From Arthrobacter cheniae (lineage in GTDB: Bacteria > Actinomycetota > Actinomycetes > Actinomycetales > Micrococcaceae), in contig NZ_QZVT01000007.1 in the NCBI RefSeq assembly GCF_003602275.1, positions 124,001 through 188,000 on the forward strand: a stretch of DNA of 64,000 bases. The letters run 5' to 3'. The position numbers and the translations under genes are program-made. This document shows, piece after piece, positions 8,157 to 16,901 of this stretch. Every line of letters starts with the position of its first letter. Positions within the stretch are counted from its first letter, which is position 1. The notes under the pieces are model-generated. The model did not search any database and was not told where the DNA came from. It saw only the letters and a list, made by a program, of their open reading frames with translations.

Positions 8157-9093
8157 CTATTGAGGCACCTCGGGCTGCACGACCTCGGCTGGCAGCTCCG
8201 ACGGCGGATTCGACAGTGACTCTGTGACGCTTTGCAATGCTCCGGCCCCTAACCACAGCACAAGGGCCAGCAGTACAAGGCGCCACACTGCGCCAAGGCA
8301 GCTCGGCTGATTCTTGCGACGTCGCCGATTAGTACTTCTGGCTGGGCGAATCCGGGTCGGCGCTTGAGGTTTACCAGCAGGAACAGACTGGGCTGCAGCC
8401 GCTCGCCGAGCTGCCAGGAGTGGGGATTCAGCTTGTGGGCGATCAAGAAGAGCAGTCGTCGCCACCGCCGGGCTCGTCGGACCTGTCAGCAACCCCTTCA
8501 GATAGTCATATATCTGGAGCACGGAAGGTTGCTCGAGGACTGCCGGCAGCGCAAGCACGGTGCCAACCAGCCCATCGATGCCGACCAGCGTTACGCCGCC
8601 GGTGCTAGTCGAGCCGTTCATGTCAGGTTGTCCCACCAGACAGATCCATGCCTGTGCCATGCTCCGATGCTGTGGTTCCAATAGCGCGGCCACTGCCGCA
8701 CACTGCTCGAGCGCGGAGGCTGTCTCACGTTTCCGTGTGTAGCCGTTCTGGTACAGCTCGCCGTTGCGGAGGTGCACCTCGCCCGACCAGTTCTTCGCGT
8801 CGATGATGAGCACCCCCCCCAGGTCCGACAGCGATGTGATCGATGTTTGCCTTCGGTCGGCCGGGCCAGTGCACGTCGTGCAGCATCCGCCAGCCCTGCA
8901 GCTCGAGCTGACGCAGTTGCTCGCCGACCCGAGCCTCGCCGTCAGCTCCGGCGAGCCATGCTTGTTGCGCCTTGCGGGCACGCGCAAGATCAGCCTCCAG
9001 CTGCTCGAGTTCGGCTTCAAGCCGGGAGACTCGCTCACCTATTCGCTGCGCCTGCTCCGTAGCACCCTGTCCTGCTTCCACGTCTTCCCCCAT
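8157..9093 (-). pseudogene. NERD-domain protein, frameshifted in a poly-C tract
   Basis: The N-terminal frame from 9093 encodes a coiled coil (ERVSRLEAELEQLEADLARA) and the start of a nuclease-related NERD domain (GEARVGEQLRQLELQGWRML, PKANIDHIAVGPGG). After the run of eight C at 8813-8820 the NERD domain continues in another frame (VLIIDAKNWSGEV), then to a proline/basic linker, one membrane segment (LVLLALVLWLGAGAL) and a short tail ending at 8157. Seven G on the coding strand would restore one frame, so a single inserted base splits the gene. Together with the adjacent Mrr gene it looks like a small defence or DNA-processing island. Sequencing error and phase variation are the alternatives to true decay. 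Confidence 0.8.
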
Positions 9094-9275
9094 TGCTTGT
9101 CACTTAGATCGTAGGGAACGTTGGTTGCCTGGATCGGAAGGAAAAGCACAGGAGTGCAGAAGGATTTTGAAGATGAGGCGGGAAGGGAGCACGGATTTGT
9201 CGAGGTCCGCCACCGCCACCAGCAGGGAAAGGGCCGACGTCAATTGGGGACATGCCGTCAACTCGCACCTAGCAG

Positions 9276-10271
9276 TTAGTTCCTCAGCAGCTCCTGCACG
9301 GCACTGCGGATCTGCGCCGTCTCCGCCTCCCGAACACCCGGACGCCCCGCGATGTGACCCAGCTCGGATACCAGCGGACGCAGCTCCCCATCCTGCAGTA
9401 GCTCCACCTCCCGCTCGCTGTCCGCCTGCGGGAAGTACAGGTCGGTGCTGCCCGGCATCACGATTGCTCGTGCGGTGATATCGCCCATCGCGCCCTCGAA
9501 CCCGCCCGGATGATGCTTCCCGACGTCGGCGCGCTGCCACGTACCGAGCATGGCGAGGAGGTCATTCGCGTCCTCCTGCTCATGATCGGCGGCCCAGCCC
9601 TGGATTACCGAGTCCACCGAGGCGTACCCGAGCTCGCGGTACGTGCCGTGGCGGAAGAACTCCTGCGAATACGCCCACCCCGCGTAGACCGTGCCGAACG
9701 CGCGTAGTCCCTGCACCGGCGGCGTGATGTAGCGCCCTTGCCGGAAGGTCGGGTCGGCCAGTAGCGCTGCCTTCACGCCCTCGAGGAACACGAAATTATG
9801 GGGTGAGCACCGTGCTGCTCCGGCGATCGGCAGGATCGCATCCACCAGGCCCGGGTAGCGTGCCGCCCACTCGTAGGCCTGCAGCGCGCCCATGGACCAG
9901 CCCGCAATCAGCCGGATCCGCTTCACCCCGAGGTGGGTGAGGAGTCGGTGCTGCGCGATCACGTTGTCGGCGATATCGACGTCGGGGAAAGCCGCCCCCG
10001 CGATCTCCGGATGGGCCCGCGAGGGCGATGTCGACACGCCGTTCCCGAAGAGGTTCACCGCGACGATGAACCATTCCGCCGGGTCGAACAGCCGGCCCGG
10101 CCCGATCCACGGTTCATAGCTCGAGGACGTGCCCGTGTAGTAGGAGGGCAGCAGGATGCAATTGCTACCCTCGTCGTCGAGCTCGCCGTGCGTCTCGTAG
10201 GTGAGCTGCGCCGAGGGCAGGCTCGAGCCGGAGACCAGCCCGAACCTGCCGAGGTCGAAGTCGGAGCGCAT
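9276..10271 (-). CDS. MetX-like alpha/beta-hydrolase (putative esterase)
   Basis: A 331-residue alpha/beta-hydrolase related to homoserine O-acetyltransferase (MetX) but probably not acting in methionine synthesis. The nucleophile elbow is GWSMGALQAYEW, the acid lies in MPGSTDLYFP and the His in LGHIAGRPG. The family member usually annotated as E22-type MetX-like esterase fits best. It starts 5 bases after the stop of the glutamine synthetase gene and so forms its second cistron. In this amide/ammonium setting it may hydrolyse an ester or amide-like intermediate; the substrate is unknown. Confidence 0.8.
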   Translation of the reverse strand: MRSDFDLGRFGLVSGSSLPSAQLTYETHGELDDEGSNCILLPSYYTGTSSSYEPWIGPGRLFDPAEWFIVAVNLFGNGVSTSPSRAHPEIAGAAFPDVDIADNVIAQHRLLTHLGVKRIRLIAGWSMGALQAYEWAARYPGLVDAILPIAGAARCSPHNFVFLEGVKAALLADPTFRQGRYITPPVQGLRAFGTVYAGWAYSQEFFRHGTYRELGYASVDSVIQGWAADHEQEDANDLLAMLGTWQRADVGKHHPGGFEGAMGDITARAIVMPGSTDLYFPQADSEREVELLQDGELRPLVSELGHIAGRPGVREAETAQIRSAVQELLRN

Positions 10272-10276
10272 GAGGG

Positions 10277-11638
10277 CTAGAAGAACTTCAGGTAGCGCTT
10301 TATTTCCCATTCGGAGACGTGCGCCTGGTACTCGTCCCATTCCTGGCTCTTGTAGTCGATGTACGCGTTGTACATCTTCTCGCCGAACACCTCGCGGGAA
10401 AGGCTGTCAGCCGCGAACTCCTCGATGGCCTCCCCCAGAGTGCGGGGCAGCAGGCCGAGACCGTTGGAGATGATCTCCGCCTCGGTGTAGTTGTACATGT
10501 TCTCGGTGTGAGGCTCGCCCGGGTCGAGGTTCTCGCGGATGCCTTGGAGACCGGCGGCGAGGATGATGGCCGCACCGAGGTAGGGGTTGCCGCTGATGTC
10601 TGCCGCCCGGCACTCGACCCGGCCTCCCGCGAGGGGCACGCGGATCATGTTCGTGCGGTTGTTGTTGCCGTAGCTGACGAAGACCGGCGCCCAGGTGGAC
10701 CCGGACATGCTGCCCTTGCGAACCAGCCGCTTGTAGCTGTTGACCGTGGGGGCGATGACGGCGCAGATCGCGGGCGCATGCTTGAGCACGCCGGCGATGA
10801 ACTGGTAGCCGAGGTCGGAGATGCCGCAGCCGCGGGGATCGCTGTCCGTCTCGAAGAGGTTCTCGCCCGTGTCGATGTCCGCGAGGGACATGTTGAAGTG
10901 TGCGCCGGATCCGCTACGGTCCGCGAAGGGCTTCGGCATGAAGGTGGCGAAGTAGCCGTGCTTGCGGACCATCTCGTTGGCCATGAGGCGGAAGAAGACG
11001 GCGCGGTCGGCCATAGTGAGCGCGTCGGCGTACTTGAAGTCGATCTCGAACTGCCCCTGGGCGTCCTCATGATCGAAGGAGTAGACGCCCCAACCCATCT
11101 CGTTCATGGCCTCGACCATTTCGGTGAGCCAGTCGAAGTTGTCGAGTGCCGCAGGAGCCGTGTAGCAGGGCTTGCTCAGGTTGTCCCGGTCACTGACCTC
11201 GACGGGCCCTTCGGGGGTGTCTTTGAGGACGAAGAACTCGGTCTCGATCCCGAGGTTGAAGGTGAACCCGAGCTCCTTGGCGGCCTCCAACTGGCGCTTG
11301 AGGATGTTCCGCGACGCTGCCTCGAACGGCTTGCCCTCGTGGTAGAGATCGCTGGAGAAGTACGCGACCTCCTTGCGCCAGGGCAGCTGTACGGCGCTGT
11401 CGAGGTCCGGCCGGGCAGAAAGCTCTTCATCGCTGATGTCCTGGGGCAGCCCGTCGAGCGCCGCCCCGGTGAAGAGTTCCGAACCGGCGGCCATCTGCGG
11501 CAGGTGGGACAGGGGTACGAACTTCGTCTTGATGTTGCCGTGCAGGTCCACGAAGCTCGACATCGCATACTTGACGCCCGCCTCCTGGAGCTTGCGCTGG
11601 ACGGTCTCGACGGCTGCTTCTGCTGTTGTCACACTCAT
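10277..11638 (-). CDS. glnT: Type III (GlnT-like) glutamine synthetase
   Basis: A 453-residue GlnA-superfamily ligase. Seen are the N-terminal beta-grasp (KYAMSSFVDLHGNIKTKF), the metal/ATP site (LGIETEFFV, FDHEDAQGQFEIDF), SGSGAHFNMS, the NNNRTNMIRVP arginine region and the C-terminal ECRAADISGNPYLG. The family condenses glutamate with ammonia, or with methylamine in gamma-glutamylmethylamide synthetases, which share this subtype; the sequence alone does not separate the two. Two 19-bp palindromes occupy its promoter, which is shared with the divergent TetR gene, so it is probably a target of that regulator. It leads the operon with the MetX-like esterase. Confidence 0.85.
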   Translation of the reverse strand: MSVTTAEAAVETVQRKLQEAGVKYAMSSFVDLHGNIKTKFVPLSHLPQMAAGSELFTGAALDGLPQDISDEELSARPDLDSAVQLPWRKEVAYFSSDLYHEGKPFEAASRNILKRQLEAAKELGFTFNLGIETEFFVLKDTPEGPVEVSDRDNLSKPCYTAPAALDNFDWLTEMVEAMNEMGWGVYSFDHEDAQGQFEIDFKYADALTMADRAVFFRLMANEMVRKHGYFATFMPKPFADRSGSGAHFNMSLADIDTGENLFETDSDPRGCGISDLGYQFIAGVLKHAPAICAVIAPTVNSYKRLVRKGSMSGSTWAPVFVSYGNNNRTNMIRVPLAGGRVECRAADISGNPYLGAAIILAAGLQGIRENLDPGEPHTENMYNYTEAEIISNGLGLLPRTLGEAIEEFAADSLSREVFGEKMYNAYIDYKSQEWDEYQAHVSEWEIKRYLKFF

Positions 11639-11676
11639 GTCGATCTCCTGTTCGGTTCCGCGGCTCTCGACCGCTG

Positions 11677-11695
11677 TTTCGATAACCTATAGAAA
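11677..11695. promoter_or_regulatory. TetR-type operator O1, glnT/tetR intergenic
   Basis: TTTCGATA-ACC-TATAGAAA, an 8-3-8 inverted repeat lying 39 bases before the glnT start. It is one of four copies of the same design in this cluster; see 11712, 12576 and 12611. Confidence 0.75.
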
Positions 11696-11711
11696 GTCTT
11701 GTGGCATGCAG

Positions 11712-11730
11712 TTTCGATACAGTGTCGATA
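11712..11730. promoter_or_regulatory. TetR-type operator O2, glnT/tetR intergenic
   Basis: TTTCGATA-CAG-TGTCGATA, the same 8-3-8 layout with a weaker right arm, exactly 35 bases from O1. It lies on the tetR side of the divergent promoter region. Confidence 0.65.
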
Positions 11731-11832
11731 TTGTTTCCGGGGCGTAAATCCCGCCCCGGCGTGCAGTGGAACGGCGTTTTTGGAGCACGCTTCACCGCTA
11801 GGCTTCGAGCGGGATCACACAAGGAGCAGGAC

Positions 11833-12561
11833 ATGGAATCAGCGAAAACGGCGGGAGCCACGGCAGGTCGGCCACGCCTGAGCGGCTCGGCTGACGGGTC
11901 CCCGCGCCAGGAAATCATCCGGGAGGCGACGGCGCTGTTCGTCGCCAAGGGGTATGCAGAGACGACGATGAGTGAGATCGCCCGCAGCGCCGGGCTCCGG
12001 CAGTCGTCGGTCTACTACTGGTTCGCCCGCAAGGAGCACATCCTGCAGGCCCTCCTCGAGGAGAACCGCACCTCTCTCCAGGTGGCGCAGACACTCGAAC
12101 CGGCACCGGGCCCTGCCTCAGCGAGGCTCTACGCGGTGCTGCACGCGGACGCCGTCCAGCTGTGCGCATCGCCCCTGGACTTCTACGAGTTCGAACGCGT
12201 CGCCCGCTCGCAGCCCCAGAACTTCGGCCCCTTCTTCGAGGACTACGGCGAACTGCACCGACTCGTTACCTCGATCATCCGGCAGGGCCTCGATTCCGGA
12301 GAGCTGCGGGACGTTGACCCCGAAGCGGCAGCGACCGCCGCCCTCAGCCTCAACGAGGGCCTCCAGCGGCACTACCGCCAGCCGCTCCCCGGCTTGCGCA
12401 CGTACACGGCCGACGACGTCTCCACCCTGAGTGCCGACACGACCCTCGCCTCGCTCCTCCTTACTCCGGACGGCCTTCCCGGCGTCCGTCCCGAGGCAGC
12501 CGCCCTGGCAACCGGTCCGACAGGAGGCCTGGCGCGAGTCAACAGCCCGGCCGAGAGTTAA
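11833..12561 (+). CDS. TetR-family transcriptional regulator
   Basis: A 242-residue regulator. The N-terminal TetR HTH runs IIREATALFVAKGYAETT then MSEIARSAGLRQSSVYYWF at about residues 28-70; the C-terminal ligand domain is unassigned. The ATG at 11833 has AAGGAG 6-7 bases upstream. It is divergent from glnT and 125 bases upstream of the ammonium transporter gene. Palindromes of one type precede glnT/tetR and amt, which makes this protein the likely repressor of both, sensing a nitrogen metabolite or amide (inference). The Ser/Thr/Gly-rich N-terminal 25 residues are a non-conserved arm. Confidence 0.9.
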   Translation: MESAKTAGATAGRPRLSGSADGSPRQEIIREATALFVAKGYAETTMSEIARSAGLRQSSVYYWFARKEHILQALLEENRTSLQVAQTLEPAPGPASARLYAVLHADAVQLCASPLDFYEFERVARSQPQNFGPFFEDYGELHRLVTSIIRQGLDSGELRDVDPEAAATAALSLNEGLQRHYRQPLPGLRTYTADDVSTLSADTTLASLLLTPDGLPGVRPEAAALATGPTGGLARVNSPAES

Positions 12562-12575
12562 TGCGCCCGTAACGA

Positions 12576-12594
12576 TATCGATATGGCATAGAAA
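12576..12594. promoter_or_regulatory. TetR-type operator O3, upstream of amt
   Basis: TATCGATA-TGG-CATAGAAA, the same 8-3-8 palindrome, 14 bases after the tetR stop codon and 92 bases before the chosen amt start. Confidence 0.65.
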
Positions 12595-12610
12595 AGGCTC
12601 GCACCAAGCA

Positions 12611-12629
12611 TTTAGATAGCGTATCGAAA
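12611..12629. promoter_or_regulatory. TetR-type operator O4, upstream of amt
   Basis: TTTAGATA-GCG-TATCGAAA, the best match to the consensus TTTCGATA-N3-TATCGAAA. It lies exactly 35 bases from O3, the same spacing as O1-O2. Confidence 0.75.
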
Positions 12630-12685
12630 CGCTGCTACCCGCGACTTTCGCGGAGTGCCTGCTTCTAGCCGTCATGGAGATTCGA

Positions 12686-14056
12686 ATGGACACTGCTGCA
12701 ATCGCGGGCAACACGGCGTGGGTGCTGACCGCCGTCATCGCCGTCGCGCTGATGCTTCCGGGGCTCGCCCTCTTCTACGGAGGGATGGTGAGCCGCAGAA
12801 CCACTATGAACATGATGCTCATGGTGCTCGGTGCCTTCTGCGTCGTCGGGGTCCTCTGGGTGGCCTTCGGCTACTCGGCGGTCTTCGGCAACTCGATCGG
12901 CGGGCTGGGACTGCTGGGCAACCCGCTCGAATACGCGGGCCTCGGGCAGCTGCTCACAGCCCCGGCCGATGCAGCCCTGCCACCCCTCGCACTGGCCGCC
13001 CTGCACCTGATGTTCGCCGGCCTCACCGCAGGCATCGTCGCCGGTGCCGCTGCCGACCGCATGAAGTTCAGCGCCTGGCTCGTCTTCGCAGGCGTCTGGG
13101 CCACCCTCGTGTACTTCCCGGTGGCGCACTGGGTTTTCGCCTTCGACTCGGCCGACGGAGCAGTACAGGGTGGCTGGATCGCCAACACCCTCGGCGCCAT
13201 CGACTACGCCGGAAGCACCGCCATCCACGTCAACTCGGGTGTCGCCGCCCTCGCACTGGCGCTCGTCCTGGGCAAGCGGCGTACGTGGCCCGTCCAGCCG
13301 AAGGCACACAATCTGCCCTTCACACTGCTGGGCGTAGGGCTCCTGTTCACCGGGTGGATCGGCTTCGACGGCAGCGGCCTCGGCGCGGCTGACAACAACG
13401 CGGCAGTCGCCGTCTTCAACACGGTTGCCGCCACCTGCGCCGGTGTCTGCGTCTGGCTCCTGGTCGAGCGCCTACGCGACGGACACCCGACCACCCTCGG
13501 CGCCTCCTCCGGTGCCATCGCCGCGCTGGTCGCGATCACGCCGTCGTGCGGCGCCGTTACTCCGCTCGGCGCGCTGGCCATCGGTGCCGCGGCCGGTGCC
13601 GTCTGCTACTTCGCCGTGTCCCTCAAGTACAAGCTGGGCTTCGATGACGCGCTGGATGTCACCGCCCTGCACTTCATCGGCGGTGTCGTGGGCGGACTGC
13701 TGATCGGCCTCATCTCCACACCGGAGGCTCCGAGTGGAGCGACAGGCCTGCTCTACGGCGGCGGCTTCGACCTCCTGGGCCGGCAGGCAGTGGCGATCCT
13801 CGCGGTACTGACCTACACCTTCACCGTGACCTGGGTCCTCGCGAAGGTCCTGGACAGGACCATGGGCATCCGGGTCCCGGAGGCCGTCGAAGCACGCGGG
13901 CTCGACATCGCACTCCACGCCGAGAACGCCTACGAGAACGGCTCGGACAAGGCCCACTCCCCTCGCGGCCACGCCGAGCAGCTGCACCACCTCGAGGCGG
14001 AGGCGCCTGTCGAGTCCGACGTCGAGGAAGAGGTCCAGCCGCAGAGCCACCTGTAG
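12686..14056 (+). CDS. amt: Ammonium transporter (Amt family)
   Basis: A 456-residue membrane protein with about eleven hydrophobic segments, starting MDTAAIAGNTAWVLTAVIAV and including the family signatures LFYGGMVSRR, FAGLTAGIVAGA, DYAGSTAIHVNSGVAALALA and DVTALHFIGGVVGG (pore His pair region). It conducts ammonium/ammonia into the cell. GGAG lies 7 bases before the ATG at 12686; the ATG at 12674 is the alternative. The C-terminal ~60 residues are an acidic, His/Glu-rich cytosolic tail. No glnK gene is adjacent, unlike the core amtB-glnK locus, so this is probably a specialised second transporter controlled by the TetR regulator. Confidence 0.92.
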   Translation: MDTAAIAGNTAWVLTAVIAVALMLPGLALFYGGMVSRRTTMNMMLMVLGAFCVVGVLWVAFGYSAVFGNSIGGLGLLGNPLEYAGLGQLLTAPADAALPPLALAALHLMFAGLTAGIVAGAAADRMKFSAWLVFAGVWATLVYFPVAHWVFAFDSADGAVQGGWIANTLGAIDYAGSTAIHVNSGVAALALALVLGKRRTWPVQPKAHNLPFTLLGVGLLFTGWIGFDGSGLGAADNNAAVAVFNTVAATCAGVCVWLLVERLRDGHPTTLGASSGAIAALVAITPSCGAVTPLGALAIGAAAGAVCYFAVSLKYKLGFDDALDVTALHFIGGVVGGLLIGLISTPEAPSGATGLLYGGGFDLLGRQAVAILAVLTYTFTVTWVLAKVLDRTMGIRVPEAVEARGLDIALHAENAYENGSDKAHSPRGHAEQLHHLEAEAPVESDVEEEVQPQSHL

Positions 14057-14064
14057 CAGGATCC

Positions 14065-14092
14065 GGGGCGCTGGTCAGGGCACCAGCGCCCC
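14065..14092. terminator. Intrinsic terminator after amt
   Basis: A perfect 10-bp stem GGGGCGCTGG / CCAGCGCCCC with an 8-base loop, starting 9 bases after the amt stop. It is symmetric and could serve both strands, but no U-tract follows. The remaining ~225 bases up to the adh stop at 14320 hold no gene I can support. Confidence 0.85.
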
Positions 14093-14319
14093 GAGGTAAG
14101 CGATGATCACGACGAAGAGCACGGCGAGGTGCTCGTAGATCCCGAGCACCTCTACTTCTTCACCTACCAGGCGCGGGATGACTTTTGCGTGCTGACCCAA
14201 GGCTCGGCGGTAGCTTCAATGGCGTACGGCACGATTCCCCTGATGAGACGGCTTATCCATACCGCGGTTCCTGGTGCCGGCCGGGCCGTCGGTAACCACC
14301 GCCGTCGTTCCTGCCCGCT

Positions 14320-15417
14320 CTAGAACACGATGACACTGCGGGCGCGCTCACCCCGACGCATCGCATCGAAGGCCTCATTGACCTCGTCGAGGCCGATGCG
14401 GTCCGAGATGAGCCGGTCGACGGGCAACCTCCCCGCGAGATACAGCTCGGCCAGCCGCGGGAAGTCCCGACCGGGCACCGTGGAGCCGTAGTTCGAGCCG
14501 ATGAGCGACTTGCCACTCTCCGCCAACGCCAGCGCGTCGATGGAGACGGGACTGTCCTCTGGCGGCAACCCGACGATGACGGCCTTGCCTCCGGCCGCGA
14601 TCAGCGATGGCAGGGACTCGATGGTCTGGACACGCCCGATCGCCTCGAACGCGTAGGCGGCACCGCCGCCCGTGAGGTCGCGGACCTCCTCGGCGAGGTT
14701 CGCCGACGGCACGAGCATGTGGGTAGCCCCGAAGTCCTTGGCCGCCGCGAGCTTGTCCTCGCTGAGGTCGACGGCGATGATCGGGTGCGCTCCCACCAAC
14801 CGCAGCGCCAGGATGATGGAGAGTCCCACTCCCCCGGTCCCGACGACGACGGCGGATGTGCCCGCCTCCACACCGGCGTCGTTCACCACGGCCCCGAAGC
14901 CCGTCGCGACGGAGCACCCGATGAGGCTCGCGACGTCGAACGGGACCTCCTTCGGGATGCGGATGGCACCGGCCTCGGGCACGACGGCGTACTCGCTCAT
15001 CGAGCCGACGGTGAGGTAGGGGAACACGGGGTCGCCGCCGAGCGTGAGCGGGGTGCTGCCGTCGGGCAGCAGGCACTCCTCGGACCGGCTGCCCGTGCAC
15101 ACGTAGGACTTCCCCGAGAGGCAGGCGGTGCAGCGCCGGCACGGGTAGAACCAGGACAGGATGACGTGATCGCCCACCTGGACGTCGATGACGCCGTCGC
15201 CGATCGCCTCGACCGTGCCCGCCCCCTCGTGCCCCATCACCGTGGGCGAGGGCAGCGTCCAGTCGCCGTCGAGCACGTGGCGGTCCGACCCGCACACGCC
15301 GGACGCACCCATGCGGACGAGGACGGTTCCCGGCCCGGGATCGGCCACCTCGACGGTCGTCAGCTCGAGGCTTCGCGAACCAATCCGGTGGATGGCAGCC
15401 CGCGAGGGGCGGCTCAT
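14320..15417 (-). CDS. Zn-dependent class III-like alcohol dehydrogenase
   Basis: A 365-residue MDR-superfamily dehydrogenase. The catalytic zinc motif GHEGAGTVEAIGDGV lies near residue 63, the structural zinc cysteines in CRRCTACLSGKSYVC, and the NAD-binding VVGTGGVGLSIILA near residue 190. It oxidises an alcohol (or S-hydroxymethyl mycothiol-like adduct) to the aldehyde. Its start overlaps the NCS1 permease stop (ATGA), so it is translationally coupled as the third gene of the 17071-to-14320 operon. The substrate may be the imported compound's alcohol or aldehyde product; this is inference. Confidence 0.88.
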   Translation of the reverse strand: MSRPSRAAIHRIGSRSLELTTVEVADPGPGTVLVRMGASGVCGSDRHVLDGDWTLPSPTVMGHEGAGTVEAIGDGVIDVQVGDHVILSWFYPCRRCTACLSGKSYVCTGSRSEECLLPDGSTPLTLGGDPVFPYLTVGSMSEYAVVPEAGAIRIPKEVPFDVASLIGCSVATGFGAVVNDAGVEAGTSAVVVGTGGVGLSIILALRLVGAHPIIAVDLSEDKLAAAKDFGATHMLVPSANLAEEVRDLTGGGAAYAFEAIGRVQTIESLPSLIAAGGKAVIVGLPPEDSPVSIDALALAESGKSLIGSNYGSTVPGRDFPRLAELYLAGRLPVDRLISDRIGLDEVNEAFDAMRRGERARSVIVF

Positions 15418-16901
15418 GCGCGCCGCTCGACCTTCTCGACAGGACCGTATCCGCCGACACCGCGACGGACGTAGAGGACGCGCGCGAGGACGTAGTAGAC
15501 CACCGCGCCGACGATCGCCGAGGGGAAGGACGCCGTGATGTAGCCGAAGATCGGCTGCGCCGTGAGGGTGACCGGGTTGTAGATCACCAGGTAGAAGATG
15601 GCGCCGGCGGCAACGGCACCGAGCCCGGCCAGGTTGACGCCGCCGTGGAAGTGGTACGCGCTCTCGTTGCGGTGGCGGTACAGGTCCTCGAGGGCGACAC
15701 GTTGGCGGCGGAGCACGAAGTAGTCGGCGATGATCGCTCCGCACATCGGAGCCAGGAAGGCGCCACTGAGGGTCACGAAGGTCATGAACCGCGTGTACAT
15801 GAAGCCGGGGAAGAACGCGAGGATGGAGGGCAGGACGAAGAACGCCGCGCACAGCCACGCCCACCGGACCCGCGAGAGCAGGTTGCCGCTCGCCTGCCGG
15901 ATAGCGAGCACCGTGGAGTAGACGATCGAGGACGTGCTGGTGATGTTTGCGAACGCGATGAACAGCAGGATGAAGGCGCCGAGGATCGGCCCGCCGAAGG
16001 GCAGCATCCAGACGGTCGGGTCCGAATCGCCCAACGTCAGGGCGGCGGCCATCCCGACGATCTGCGCGATCAGCGTGGCCACGAGCAGCCCACCATAGGA
16101 GGGCCACAGCGCGGCCCTGGGTGTCTTGGTCAGCCGGGCAAGGGACCCCATGACCGGGTACCAGGACACCCCGACGCCGACATTGAACTCGACGGCGAGG
16201 GCGAAGTTGAGGCGGTCGTCCTCGAAGGGGGCGAGCGGTGCGGCGGTGAGCAGGGTGTTCCACGACGTGTTGAGGACGAGAAAGACCATGAGGAACACGG
16301 TCACGACGATCAGGCCCGGCGCGATGAACTTGTTGAACCGCCCGATGGTCACGGGTCCGCGGGAGAGGATCCACCAGGAGACGGCGATCGCGACGAGGGC
16401 GAAGAACGTCACCATGAGGCTTTCCGGTCCGAAGTCGGTACCGACGGCGGAATTCGAGACCTGGGTGACGGCCCTGCCCACCATGATGGCCAGCAGGGAG
16501 GACCAGCCCATCTCGGTGATCAGGATGACAGTGAAGACGAGAATTCCCACGCCGACCAGCCCGAACACCGGTCGGAGGATGGTGTACTGCTCGACGCCGT
16601 AGCGCTGGCTGGCGACGACGCTGGCCAGGATCATGAACCCGAGGCCGATCGCGTTGCCGATGACCATGGCGGCGACGCCCTGCTGGAATCCGACGAGCAG
16701 CGCCGTGGACCCGCCGACGAGGAACGCCCAGGTGGCGATGGCGAGGCTGATGTTGACGCCGGTGAAGTCGGATCCGTTCCATATCCGTTCCCCGCGGAGC
16801 AGAGGCAGCGAACCGAGCGCTCCGACGCTCTCGCCGTCGGCCTTCGCGTCGGCCCTGTCACCGGCCTTCGCGCTGTTCCGACGCTTCCCCTCCGTGCTCA
16901 T
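15414..16901 (-). CDS. NCS1-family permease (cytosine/purine/hydantoin type)
   Basis: A 495-residue polytopic membrane protein with about twelve hydrophobic segments. The cytoplasmic N-terminus is followed by GERIWNGSDFTGVNISLAIA, the TM1 region of nucleobase-cation-symport-1 carriers, then GNAIGLGFMILASVVASQRYG. The family imports nucleobases, hydantoins, allantoin and similar N-rich heterocycles with Na+ or H+. It starts within the stop of the 57-residue membrane protein gene and ends within the start of the dehydrogenase (both 4-base overlaps), a tightly coupled three-gene operon. The divergent nitrilase-like enzyme suggests an amide or N-heterocycle substrate. Confidence 0.87.
   Translation of the reverse strand: MSTEGKRRNSAKAGDRADAKADGESVGALGSLPLLRGERIWNGSDFTGVNISLAIATWAFLVGGSTALLVGFQQGVAAMVIGNAIGLGFMILASVVASQRYGVEQYTILRPVFGLVGVGILVFTVILITEMGWSSLLAIMVGRAVTQVSNSAVGTDFGPESLMVTFFALVAIAVSWWILSRGPVTIGRFNKFIAPGLIVVTVFLMVFLVLNTSWNTLLTAAPLAPFEDDRLNFALAVEFNVGVGVSWYPVMGSLARLTKTPRAALWPSYGGLLVATLIAQIVGMAAALTLGDSDPTVWMLPFGGPILGAFILLFIAFANITSTSSIVYSTVLAIRQASGNLLSRVRWAWLCAAFFVLPSILAFFPGFMYTRFMTFVTLSGAFLAPMCGAIIADYFVLRRQRVALEDLYRHRNESAYHFHGGVNLAGLGAVAAGAIFYLVIYNPVTLTAQPIFGYITASFPSAIVGAVVYYVLARVLYVRRGVGGYGPVEKVERRA

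Noticed and set aside
8044-8163. 39-codon ATG frame between mrr and the NERD gene
   Set aside because: Thr/Ala-rich without ribosome site; treated as intergenic.
10319-11692. 457-codon plus-strand frame opposite glnT
   Set aside because: Antisense shadow of a clearly conserved glutamine synthetase.
14075-14240. Minus-strand frame ending in a hydrophobic LAVLFVVIIAYLGALVP tail
   Set aside because: No start codon with a ribosome site, and the stop lies inside the amt terminator stem. Possibly a relic but not supportable.
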